Below, piece after piece: positions 7,342 to 15,520 of a stretch of DNA of 18,900 bases (the first letter of the stretch is position 1; every line of letters begins with the position of its first letter). The DNA is from an uncultured Lachnospiraceae bacterium. GTDB lineage: Bacteria; Bacillota; Clostridia; Lachnospirales; Lachnospiraceae. The notes beneath the pieces are model-generated. The model was not told where the DNA came from. It saw nothing but the letters and a program-made list of their open reading frames with translations, and did not search any database. The stretch lies in assembly GCA_947178465.1 (NCBI GenBank), contig CAMWYL010000016.1:1-18900 (forward strand), read 5' to 3'. The position numbers and the translations under genes are program-made.

Positions 7342-10300
7342 TTAAACCTTCTCCACACCAAGCGTCACCGTTTCCCCATTGACGTTCCACTCCTTGGAGA
7401 GCCCGCCCTGCTCATACTGAAAGGCATCGGCAAGCACCTTCTCCCCGATGGAAGCCGCATTCTTTCTGACCAGCTCCGCGACCCTGTCGTTGCCGCTGAC
7501 ATACACCGTAATGTGGTCCATCACCTCAAAGTCAGAATCCTTACGCATCGTCTGGATTTTGCTGATCACCTCGTACACAAAGCCCTCCTCAATCAGCTCC
7601 TGCGTCAGGTTTGTGTCAAGTACAACCGTCACCGTATTATCCGCCTCCGTGACATAACCCTCCTTTTGAGAGATATCAATCAGCAAATCCTCCTCGGCAA
7701 GCTGTACCTGCGTACCATCCACATCAAAGCGCAGAACGCCGTTTGCTTTCAGTTCATCCATCGCCGCGTTGCCGTCGATGGAAGCAAGCATTTTCTGAAT
7801 GCCGCCAAGCTGCTTCCCGTATTTCGGACCTACCGTCCGAAGCTGCGGCTTGAAGGTATAGGTCGTAAATTCCCGCACATCCTCCGTAAAGACAACCTTC
7901 TTCACGTTCAGCTCTTCCTCGATGATTTCCTGATAGAATGCGCTCAGCGTAAACGGCGCCTTGATAAACATCGTGCTGATCGGCTGGCGGTTCTTGATAT
8001 TCGCGGTATTCCTGCATGCGCGTCCCATCACTACCGCCTTCAGCACCGCCTCCATATCCGCCTCAAGCTGCTTGTCGATAAGCGTCTCATCCACAGACGG
8101 GAAATCACACAGGTGAATGCTCTCCGGCGCGGACTTGTCAAGACTGCATACAAGGTTGCGATAAATATCCTCTGTCATAAACGGTATCATCGGCGCGGCC
8201 GCCTTCGCAATCGTGACAAGCGCGGTGTAAAGCGTCATATACGCGTTTATCTTATCCTGCTCCATACCCTTCGCCCAGAACCGCTCACGGCTGCGTCTTA
8301 CATACCAGTTGCTCATCTCATCCACAAATTCCTGTAACGCCCTTGCCGCCTCCGGAATCCTGTAATTCTCAAGATCATAGTCAACCTCTTTTACCACGGA
8401 GTTCAGTTTCGACAACAGCCACTTATCCATCACCGGAAGCTTATCGTATTCCAAGGTATATTTTGTCGCGTCAAAGTTGTCAATGTTCGCATACAGCACA
8501 AAGAACGCATAGGTATTCCAAAGCGTACCCATAAACTTGCGCTGTCCCTCCTGTACCGCCTTCCCATGGAACCGGTTTGGAAGCCACGGTGCCGAATTCA
8601 CATAGAAATACCAGCGGATCGCATCTGCGCCATAAGTCTCCAATGCCTCAAACGGGTCCACTGCATTTCCCTTTGATTTGCTCATCTTCTGGCCGTTTTC
8701 GTCCTGCACATGTCCAAGGACAATGACGTTCTCATACGGCGCTTTGTTAAACAGCAGTGTAGACTCCGCCATCAGGGAGTAGAACCAGCCTCTTGTCTGG
8801 TCAACGGCCTCCGAGATAAACTGCGCGGGGAACTGCTGCTCGAACAGTTCCTGATTCTCAAACGGATAATGATGCTGTGCAAACGGCATTGCACCGGAGT
8901 CAAACCAGCAGTCAATTACCTCAGGAACCCTGTGCATCTCCTTACCACACTCAGGGCAGGGCAGCACGACCTCATCAATGTACGGTCTGTGAAGCTCGAC
9001 GTTTGCTGCCTCGACGTTCCCGCTTCTCTCTGCAAGCTCCTTGCGACTGCCGATACACTCCTGCCGGCCACACGCGCACTCCCATACCGGAAGCGGCGTT
9101 CCCCAATAACGATTTCTTGAGATGCCCCAATCCTGAATATTCTCAAGCCAATCACCGAACCGTCCCTTACCGATGGATTCCGGTATCCAGTTGACGGTGT
9201 TATTGTTGCGCACCAAGTCCTCTTTTACCGCTGTCATCTTGATAAACCAAGACTCCCGTGCATAGTAAATCAGCGGCGTGTCGCAGCGCCAGCAGTGCGG
9301 ATAGTCATGCTCAAACTTCGGCGCGTCGAACAGCAGTCCCTTCTCCTCCAAATCCTTCAAAATCATAGGGTCCGCCTTCTTGACAAAAATTCCCGCATAC
9401 GACGTTTCTTCTGTCAGCTCACCTTTTCCATTTACGAGCTGTACAAACGGCAGATCATACTTTCTTCCGACCGCAGCGTCATCCTCACCGAATGCAGGCG
9501 CAATATGGACGATACCGGTACCATCCGTCATTGTGACATACGTGTCACATGTGATGAAATGTGCCTTTTTATGCTGCTTCTCTATAATTCCTGCCGCGAA
9601 GTCAAACAGCGGCTCATATTCCTTGTGCTCCAGCTCCGTACCCTGGTAGGACGCAAGCACCTCATACGCTGCAACGCCCTCCTCCTGCGAAAGCTTGCCG
9701 AGCACCTTATCCAGAAGCGCCTCCGCCATATAGTACGTGTATCCGTCCGCCGCCTTTACCTTGCAGTAGGTCTCATCCGGATTTACGCAGAGCGCCACAT
9801 TCGACGGAAGTGTCCACGGTGTCGTCGTCCATGCAAGGAAATACGCATCCTCACCGACAACGCGGAAGCGAACGACTGCGGAACGCTCCTTCACGGTCTT
9901 ATAGCCCTGCGCAACCTCCTGTGAGGAGAGCGGCGTCCCACAGCGGGGGCAATAGGGAACAATCTTAAAGCCCTTATACAGCAGCTTCTTATCCCAAATC
10001 TGCTTCAGCGCCCACCACTCGGACTCAATAAAATTATCGTCATAAGTGACATAGGGGTCATCCATATCCGCCCAGAATCCGACCGTGCCGGAAAAGTCTT
10101 CCCACATGCCTTTATATTTCCACACGGATTCCTTACACTTTTTGATAAACGGCTCCATTCCGTAAGCCTCTATCTGATCCTTCCCGTTCAACCCGAGCAG
10201 CTTCTCCACCTCAAGCTCCACCGGAAGCCCATGGGTGTCCCATCCCGCCTTCCGCGGCACCATATAGCCCTTCATTGTCCGATACCGCGGTATCATGTCC

Positions 10301-10494
10301 TTGATTACGCGCGTAAGTACGTGTCCGATATGCGGCTTCCCGTTTGCCGTCGGCGGCCCGTCATAAAAGGTATAAGTCTCTCCCTCTTTACGGCTTTCCA
10401 TGCTCTTTCGGAAAATATCGTTTTCCCGCCAAAACTTCTCAACATCCTTTTCTCTGTCAACGAAATTCATGTCCGTTGATACCTTCTGATACAT
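7342..10494 (-). CDS. ileS: Isoleucyl-tRNA synthetase, eukaryote-like type 2
   Basis: This class Ia aminoacyl-tRNA synthetase charges tRNA-Ile with isoleucine in the cytosol. The signature HIGH is at residues 55-58 and KMSKS at 603-607. The editing (CP1) domain is marked by TTTPWTLPSN (223-232) and GTGIVHIAPAFGEDDA (326-341). Cys pairs at 182/185, 401/404 and 513/516 may bind zinc. The length of 1050 residues, the MNFVDREKDVEKFW start and the extended C-terminus fit the eukaryote-like IleS2 group, which is often insensitive to mupirocin; that trait is only inferred. Start choice: GGAGG is 6 bases from the ATG at 10494; the open frame continues upstream into the leader hairpin and is not used. 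Expression is controlled by the T-box leader directly upstream. Confidence 0.98.
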   Translation of the reverse strand: MYQKVSTDMNFVDREKDVEKFWRENDIFRKSMESRKEGETYTFYDGPPTANGKPHIGHVLTRVIKDMIPRYRTMKGYMVPRKAGWDTHGLPVELEVEKLLGLNGKDQIEAYGMEPFIKKCKESVWKYKGMWEDFSGTVGFWADMDDPYVTYDDNFIESEWWALKQIWDKKLLYKGFKIVPYCPRCGTPLSSQEVAQGYKTVKERSAVVRFRVVGEDAYFLAWTTTPWTLPSNVALCVNPDETYCKVKAADGYTYYMAEALLDKVLGKLSQEEGVAAYEVLASYQGTELEHKEYEPLFDFAAGIIEKQHKKAHFITCDTYVTMTDGTGIVHIAPAFGEDDAAVGRKYDLPFVQLVNGKGELTEETSYAGIFVKKADPMILKDLEEKGLLFDAPKFEHDYPHCWRCDTPLIYYARESWFIKMTAVKEDLVRNNNTVNWIPESIGKGRFGDWLENIQDWGISRNRYWGTPLPVWECACGRQECIGSRKELAERSGNVEAANVELHRPYIDEVVLPCPECGKEMHRVPEVIDCWFDSGAMPFAQHHYPFENQELFEQQFPAQFISEAVDQTRGWFYSLMAESTLLFNKAPYENVIVLGHVQDENGQKMSKSKGNAVDPFEALETYGADAIRWYFYVNSAPWLPNRFHGKAVQEGQRKFMGTLWNTYAFFVLYANIDNFDATKYTLEYDKLPVMDKWLLSKLNSVVKEVDYDLENYRIPEAARALQEFVDEMSNWYVRRSRERFWAKGMEQDKINAYMTLYTALVTIAKAAAPMIPFMTEDIYRNLVCSLDKSAPESIHLCDFPSVDETLIDKQLEADMEAVLKAVVMGRACRNTANIKNRQPISTMFIKAPFTLSAFYQEIIEEELNVKKVVFTEDVREFTTYTFKPQLRTVGPKYGKQLGGIQKMLASIDGNAAMDELKANGVLRFDVDGTQVQLAEEDLLIDISQKEGYVTEADNTVTVVLDTNLTQELIEEGFVYEVISKIQTMRKDSDFEVMDHITVYVSGNDRVAELVRKNAASIGEKVLADAFQYEQGGLSKEWNVNGETVTLGVEKV

Positions 10495-10516
10495 AATGTC
10501 CCTCCTTGTAATAAGT

Positions 10517-10790
10517 AAGGCCCTCATCCTGTAAATAGGACGAGGGCCTTGTTATCGCTATACCACCTAATTACAATGTACTCTTCCGGGATTCCCCCAA
10601 ATTCATACCTGTTTCCTGTAACGTAGAAAAAACGTCAGTCCCTACTATGCCACCGCAGAATGCGGGCCTTTCAGTCTGCAACTCAGGAGTGATATTCCAT
10701 TATCCGCTACTCGTATCGGCTCTCACCAACCCCCGACTCTCTGCGACTTTCCCCGATAATGTACTGTCTCCGTCATAGTCTTTCCTGTTA
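10517..10790 (-). promoter_or_regulatory. T-box riboswitch, isoleucine-specific (AUC specifier)
   Basis: The leader between the promoter and ileS has the parts of a T-box. Reading the - strand, GGTTGGTGAGAGCC of stem I comes first, then GGAATATCACTCC with the specifier codon AUC (10693-10691, isoleucine). The T-box core AATTAGGTGGTATAGCGA (10572-10555) follows, and then a terminator hairpin of 14 bp with a six-base loop (10550-10517). Uncharged tRNA-Ile pairing with the specifier and with the core favours antitermination, so ileS is expressed when isoleucyl-tRNA is short. The U-tract after the hairpin is weak (ACTTATT), and the ileS ribosome-binding site follows closely. Confidence 0.93.
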
Positions 10791-10800
10791 TATATAAGGT

Positions 10801-10830
10801 ATTATAACCACACGAATATTCTCTTGTCAA
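10801..10830 (-). promoter_or_regulatory. Promoter of the ileS T-box leader
   Basis: On the - strand a consensus TTGACA (10830-10825) and TATAAT (10806-10801) are separated by 18 bases. It lies about 10 bases upstream of the T-box transcript and 45 bases downstream of the stop codon of the secreted-protein gene upstream. Confidence 0.88.
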
Positions 10831-10875
10831 GAACCATATTCCCCGGTACAGCCAAGTTATTTGGAAAACTCCATA

Positions 10876-12456
10876 CTAGTTGCAGCCCAACTCAGCCCAG
10901 CTTGACGCACCCAGTATCGGAAGCAGATAATCCGTATTACCTACATCCATCAAACGGAAGGCCTCATACGCCAACTTCGGAGTTCCCGTAGCCGTCATAA
11001 TGCCAACTGCCATACCATCAGCTGCCGCCTCAGATGCATTGTCAATCTCGCGATGGATGATAACACCCTCTATGCACGGATTCTGCGCCGCGAGCTTATA
11101 TGCATATACCATTGCTGCCGCCTGTATCTGCTCATTGGTTGCAATCTGTGGATTCGCAGAGGTAAAGCCCATCTCCGAAATAATGATATGACGGATATTT
11201 CCGGTCGGTGAAAGCATTGCCGGCTGCATCATATGATTCGTAACCACATCTATGTTGGAAGGATTTACCATTTTTGAATTATCAGTATGGTCAATCAGCT
11301 TCAATCCTGCATAAGCAGGCGGTAAATTCCAGAAAGCCGCATTGAACAGCGGAACCGGATGCGGGTGGAAGGAAAGTCCCCAATCAATGTTACCGCTCGC
11401 GGTAATCTCTGCCGCAAACTTGTCAAGAACATCTCTACCCCTATAAGCCAACGTATTGCTGTCCGTATGTGTCCATCTCTGGTCAATATTTAAAAATACG
11501 CGTGCGCCTGCGTTCTGGCTCTTAATCGCGTTGTAGCATACACGGAATTCCTTCGCATACTGTACGGAGAATTGGTCAACGCCCATGTTGCCCGCATAAT
11601 GCCACGGTGAATTATTGTTAATCTCGTTTCCGATAATCCAATTGTGTATGGTTCCCTTGTCGCCGCCGGAATAACGATTCGCAAGGAAGGATAACAACGC
11701 TTCAATCTTCTCCGTGCCGCCCTGCTCTGCCACATTAAACGCATAGCAGTTCATTCCCGCTACCCGCGCTGCCGGAAGAATCAAATCCGCCGTCGCAGGA
11801 TTAAAGCTGTTCTTGATAACCATTACCACATTACAGCCCGAATCGCTGAGCAGTTTTACAACTGCGTCATACTCTGCCACAACGCCGGAGTTAAAGCTGT
11901 AGGTCTTTCCATTGTACTGGTAGTTGGTACCGCCGCCCACGAAAAATCTGCTGATATCAAGCTCATATGACGCATATCCCGTACCAAGTGCCGTGAGCTC
12001 CTTTGTATATCTCCAATCGGCCGTAAGTCCTTTCTTGGAACGAAGCGGATAACCTGTCGTCTTCGTCGCAACTGCCTCCGGATTGGTAATATACATCTCA
12101 TTGCTGACCGGTACAAACGCACCACCCTGAAGTGTCGCTACCACAAATCTTGAATACAGCTTTGAATTTGCCGTATTAAAGTTTAACGGTGTCACAAAAG
12201 TTGCAACCTCTCCTGCCGGCGCTGTCGCACAATAGTCTGTACGTGCACCGATTCCAACCTCATACGGTTTCAGTTCAAATAAATAATACATCCCGTCGCC
12301 TGTGGGAACATTTCCTACGGATATTACCACGACGTCCTTCCCTGCTATGGTACAGTTGTTGATCGTCGCCTGTTCTCCTGCCGCGAATACACTGACCTGC
12401 ATAATCAGAGTCAGAAGCATCGTGAGGATAAATCCCAAGCCCCATCTTTTTTTCAT
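10876..12456 (-). CDS. Secreted DUF5722-like protein, putative GH-A-type glycosidase (copy 1)
   Basis: This 526-residue protein begins with a signal peptide (MKKRWGLGFILTMLLTLIMQ, likely cleaved after VSVFA, about residue 25), so it is exported; no lipobox or LPXTG anchor is seen. After an N-terminal beta-rich part (about 26-135), the rest resembles a TIM-barrel glycosidase. NWIIGNEINNN carries Asn277-Glu278, like the acid/base of clan GH-A, and HIIISEMGF carries Glu428, like the nucleophile. LSFHPHPVPL (361-370) and DQRW (325-328) are shared with the copy upstream. Four Cys (35, 76, 307, 525) are shared as well. I match it to DUF5722 from memory; substrate and activity are unknown. The start has GGGAG at 7 bases. 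It lies 124 bases downstream of its paralogue, probably in one transcript, and shows no terminator before the ileS promoter. Confidence 0.82.
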   Translation of the reverse strand: MKKRWGLGFILTMLLTLIMQVSVFAAGEQATINNCTIAGKDVVVISVGNVPTGDGMYYLFELKPYEVGIGARTDYCATAPAGEVATFVTPLNFNTANSKLYSRFVVATLQGGAFVPVSNEMYITNPEAVATKTTGYPLRSKKGLTADWRYTKELTALGTGYASYELDISRFFVGGGTNYQYNGKTYSFNSGVVAEYDAVVKLLSDSGCNVVMVIKNSFNPATADLILPAARVAGMNCYAFNVAEQGGTEKIEALLSFLANRYSGGDKGTIHNWIIGNEINNNSPWHYAGNMGVDQFSVQYAKEFRVCYNAIKSQNAGARVFLNIDQRWTHTDSNTLAYRGRDVLDKFAAEITASGNIDWGLSFHPHPVPLFNAAFWNLPPAYAGLKLIDHTDNSKMVNPSNIDVVTNHMMQPAMLSPTGNIRHIIISEMGFTSANPQIATNEQIQAAAMVYAYKLAAQNPCIEGVIIHREIDNASEAAADGMAVGIMTATGTPKLAYEAFRLMDVGNTDYLLPILGASSWAELGCN

Positions 12457-12537
12457 TTTTTTCTCCCTTCCTCTCCGGATACCGTAGTCCGAACTCCATG
12501 TCTTCTTTGCTCTGTCTGTTCCGTTCCCTTGATTCTC

Positions 12538-12555
12538 GCAAGGGCCTTCCCTTGC
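12538..12555 (-). terminator. Small hairpin between the two paralogous secreted-protein genes
   Basis: GCAAGGG and CCCTTGC form a 7-bp stem with a four-base loop, 25 bases after the stop of the upstream copy. No U-run follows, so it is more likely a weak attenuator or RNA-processing hairpin within an operon than a full terminator. Confidence 0.35.
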
Positions 12556-12580
12556 TCAATCCCCCGCAGCGTCTCTTTCA

Positions 12581-14188
12581 TTAATTACATCCCAATGCCG
12601 CCCAGCTTGACGCACCGATAATCGGCAGTGCAAACTGCGTGTATGCAGCAGACTGCGGCGTATCGATATACTTAAACACGTCATAAATCTGCTTGGGTGT
12701 CGTAGCCCAGCCGTTAGCATCGCAGTTATAGAGACCACAGGCAATACCGTCCGCAGTCTTCTCGTAAATGTTATCTACGGTTCTGTGTACGATAAAAGCC
12801 TTGATATAAGGATTCGTCTCCGCAAGCTTATACGCATATGCAAACGAAGCCGCCTGTGTCGCCTCGTTGGAGGTCTGTGAATTAAATAATATCTCGGATA
12901 TACAAATGTACCGCACCTGTCCGTTCGGAGCGAGATATGCGGGCTGTGCCATATAGTTTGTGAACACTTCCATATTCTGAGGATTGATCATCTTGGTATT
13001 CGGTGTATGGTCAATCAGATTGAGTGCCTTATAGTTTCTAGGCATATCCCAGAACTTTGCCGCTGTCAGCGGAACCGGATGCGGATGCCATGCAACACCC
13101 CAATCCACATTTCCGTGAGAGACCACGTCTACCGTAAACGCATCAATGAATTTCTTCGCTGCGTACTGATTCGCAGTGCCATCCTCCCAGTTCCATCTCT
13201 GGTCAATACAGGTCAGAACCCGTGCGTTCGCGTTCTCACTCTTGATGGCGTTATAACACATACGAAACGCCTTCTCATATTCCAAAGTAAAGTTCGTTAC
13301 ATTATAATTGCCCGCAAAATACCACGGATTATTGTTGTTTACCTCGTTTCCGATAATCCAGTTGGAAATCAGTCCCGTCGCAGGATTACTGTAACGGACA
13401 GTCAGGAAGGACATCAGCGCTTCAATCGACTCCGCACCCTGCTGTTCATCCGTGTTAAACGCATAATGCCGGTACCCCTTCACACGCGCACCCGGCTTTA
13501 TCGTCATAAGTGTCGCATCATTATAGAAGTTGACAATGTTCATCGTAACCTCTACCTGCTGTATTGCAAAAAGCGACATGATCATATCATACTCAGCTAC
13601 TACCGTCTGATTGAAGTTGTATGTCTTTCCGTTATATGTATAAGGAACGCCTGCACCCGGAAGGAAAAATCTGTCAATCGCCAGCTCGTAGCTTGCATGC
13701 TGCACACCCAAATCGGAAAGCGACATAATACCTGCATTGTCAGCCGTGATTCCCTTGATGGAAGTCGTCACCGGATTTACCGCCGTATGTGTCGCAATCG
13801 CCTCCGGATTGGTAATGTAGAACACCTGGCTCACAGGGGTAAATACATTTCCGTTCTTTACAGCCACAATAAACTTGGAATAAAGCTTTGAGACTGCCGT
13901 TCCCTGATCCAATGTGGTAACAAATGTGACAGTTCCTGCCTTCACTGCCGTAGCACAGAAGTCCTGTCTGCTGCCGATTTCATTCTGATAGGGCTTCAGC
14001 TCAAATAAATAATAATTATTGTCCTCACTCGGCACCGCCGCGGGAGCTGTTGCAACGACCGTTATCTGATTGTTGCCGCTGATAATACATTGATTGATTG
14101 TTACGCTTTCTGCGGCGAAAGCCGTCATCTGCATCAGACATACAAATGTCAGACATAGCACCGCCCATAGTGTCAGTTTCTTCTTCAT
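12581..14188 (-). CDS. Secreted DUF5722-like protein, putative GH-A-type glycosidase (copy 2)
   Basis: This 535-residue paralogue of the gene downstream has the same architecture. A signal peptide (MKKKLTLWAVLCLTFVCLMQ, likely cleaved after MTAFA) is followed by an N-terminal beta-rich part and a barrel-like domain. The putative catalytic pair is conserved as NWIIGNEVNNN (Glu282) and YICISEILF (Glu432), and WHPHPVPL and DQRW are also conserved. Both copies end in the same tail, LPI(I/L)GASSWA(A/E)LGCN. Conserved Cys are at 34, 78, 311 and 534. The two proteins differ clearly along their length, so the duplication is old rather than recent. The start ATG (14188-14186) follows GGAGGTAACAG, and a second identical ribosome-binding site sits directly upstream. 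The pair has its own promoter. DUF5722 assignment is from memory; substrate is unknown. Confidence 0.82.
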   Translation of the reverse strand: MKKKLTLWAVLCLTFVCLMQMTAFAAESVTINQCIISGNNQITVVATAPAAVPSEDNNYYLFELKPYQNEIGSRQDFCATAVKAGTVTFVTTLDQGTAVSKLYSKFIVAVKNGNVFTPVSQVFYITNPEAIATHTAVNPVTTSIKGITADNAGIMSLSDLGVQHASYELAIDRFFLPGAGVPYTYNGKTYNFNQTVVAEYDMIMSLFAIQQVEVTMNIVNFYNDATLMTIKPGARVKGYRHYAFNTDEQQGAESIEALMSFLTVRYSNPATGLISNWIIGNEVNNNNPWYFAGNYNVTNFTLEYEKAFRMCYNAIKSENANARVLTCIDQRWNWEDGTANQYAAKKFIDAFTVDVVSHGNVDWGVAWHPHPVPLTAAKFWDMPRNYKALNLIDHTPNTKMINPQNMEVFTNYMAQPAYLAPNGQVRYICISEILFNSQTSNEATQAASFAYAYKLAETNPYIKAFIVHRTVDNIYEKTADGIACGLYNCDANGWATTPKQIYDVFKYIDTPQSAAYTQFALPIIGASSWAALGCN

Positions 14189-14191
14189 CTG

Positions 14192-14211
14192 TTACCTCCA
14201 TTTACCTCCAT
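14192..14211 (-). repeat. Tandem duplicated ribosome-binding site, ATGGAGGTAA x2
   Basis: On the - strand ATGGAGGTAA is repeated perfectly back to back (14211-14202 and 14201-14192), giving two GGAGG sites 10 bases apart in front of the start codon at 14188. The second copy is at the right distance for initiation. Each copy also contains ATG followed by stops or out-of-frame codons. It may raise ribosome loading or be a chance short duplication. Confidence 0.8.
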
Positions 14212-14251
14212 TGGGAATATTTTGATATTTCTACATAAAGCGACTGCTTTT

Positions 14252-14280
14252 ATTATACAATCCCTCCGAAAAATTTTCAA
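14252..14280 (-). promoter_or_regulatory. Promoter of the tandem secreted-protein genes
   Basis: On the - strand TTGAAA (14280-14275) and TATAAT (14257-14252) are separated by exactly 17 bases, about 65 bases upstream of the start of the 535-residue protein. It is a near-consensus housekeeping promoter. Confidence 0.85.
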
Positions 14281-14371
14281 TAAGATTATGGCTCGGAGAG
14301 CAGTAGGAAAATTTTACCATTTTTCCCGTTGCTTTGCAAGCAGTATCACACGAATATTTTGATTTTGGGTG

Positions 14372-15472
14372 TTATTTATGTAAGGGCTCGGGACGCACTT
14401 CACCGACGAGTCTGCAAATCAGGCGCATCCTTCTCAACGTATCCACAATGACAATCGACGCAAGCAGCACCATCACCGTCTCTGCCAGATTCACATCATA
14501 CCGCGGCACCCAATCTGCGCTGATCGGCGAGACGACATACGGCACCAGAATGCCGGAAATGATATAGATGCCAAATCCTCTTCTCCCCAGATACGCCGCC
14601 AACCGCACGCCGCGGCACTGCTCCCCGCACAGACGCAGCAGCGCCCTCCATACAAAGAACCAGAATACAATGCCGCAAAGACCTACAAGGAACCTGTAAA
14701 TATCGATTCCAAGCTGCACAATATAATTCTTTCCAATCAGCTTATATCCGGTCAGATAGATAAAAGAATCCGCTGTAAAAAAAGAAACCAACGTCAAAAA
14801 CACAATGCCGCTTACAAGAACCGCCAGACCGGTCCTCAGCCCTCCGCTCCCGAATATCTCCCGGCAGAGCCTTTTCGATAACAGCCGCTCCCGATTCTTA
14901 TTCACGTAAAATCCTATCAGGTAGTAGGGCAGCATATACTTATACGCGTTCAGCCCCAGCCCGTCCGGCGTAAAGAACGTCGCCGCAAAAATCAGCGCAT
15001 AAAGCCATGCCGAATCCTGAAGCCGGTAATGCATCAGGCAGACCAGCAGGAAGGAGTACAGAATCGCCCATAAAAACCAGAAATTTGTCAATATCCCCAC
15101 TGAAATATCCTTCAGCAGAACGCCAACCCCCTGATAAATATAAGTCCCCATGGCAAACATGTACACAAATTCTATCAGCTTCCATGCGACAATCGGCGTA
15201 ATCAGATATACGCACTTCTTCTGAATCATCTTTTTTCTTTCCGCCGGCGTCTCTGCTCTTTGGATTCCGGGCCACGCGTAATAACCGCTGATTATCATAA
15301 ATAACGGCATGTGAAAGCTGTATATGAACTGATACAGGCCATCTTCAAAATAGCGGGCGTTTTCTAAATATGTCTGACCACTGCCCGACTGAATGCAATG
15401 CCCCAGCACTACCAGAACGGCCCCAAAGCCCTTTAAGACATCCGGCAGAATATCTCTCCGGCGTTCTTCCAT
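14372..15472 (-). CDS. Acyltransferase-3 family membrane protein
   Basis: This 366-residue integral membrane protein has about ten predicted helices and belongs to the acyltransferase-3 (AT3) family, whose members transfer acyl groups such as acetyl to sugars of the cell surface, peptidoglycan or other polymers. Family features are DVLKGFGAVLVVLGH with the conserved His25 near the N-terminus and FHMPLFMIISGYY (about 53-65). Start choice: the ATG at 15472 follows AAAGGGG at 8 bases; a TTG at 15490 is in frame but is not preferred. It is 48 bases downstream of the 837-residue membrane-anchored gene, and no promoter or terminator is apparent between them, so it is likely the last gene of that operon. 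The acceptor is unknown. No clear terminator is seen after the stop. Confidence 0.88.
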   Translation of the reverse strand: MEERRRDILPDVLKGFGAVLVVLGHCIQSGSGQTYLENARYFEDGLYQFIYSFHMPLFMIISGYYAWPGIQRAETPAERKKMIQKKCVYLITPIVAWKLIEFVYMFAMGTYIYQGVGVLLKDISVGILTNFWFLWAILYSFLLVCLMHYRLQDSAWLYALIFAATFFTPDGLGLNAYKYMLPYYLIGFYVNKNRERLLSKRLCREIFGSGGLRTGLAVLVSGIVFLTLVSFFTADSFIYLTGYKLIGKNYIVQLGIDIYRFLVGLCGIVFWFFVWRALLRLCGEQCRGVRLAAYLGRRGFGIYIISGILVPYVVSPISADWVPRYDVNLAETVMVLLASIVIVDTLRRMRLICRLVGEVRPEPLHK

Positions 15473-15520
15473 CCCTACTACCCCTTTCAAGCCGCTTCTT
15501 TCTCCATTCAGAATACCATG

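Noticed and set aside
7306..8337. 343-codon open frame on the + strand
   Set aside because: It lies almost wholly opposite ileS, is rich in Arg, Leu and His as expected for an antisense shadow, and has no ribosome-binding site or family resemblance.
9295..9924. 209-codon open frame on the + strand
   Set aside because: It is antisense to the middle of ileS, and the protein looks like no known family.
13007..13891. 294-codon open frame on the + strand
   Set aside because: It is antisense to the 535-residue secreted protein, with shadow-like composition and no initiation signals.
10809..14358. CACACGAATATT present at both 10809-10820 and 14347-14358
   Set aside because: A 12-base match is expected by chance several times in a window of this size, and the two copies sit in different positions relative to their promoters.
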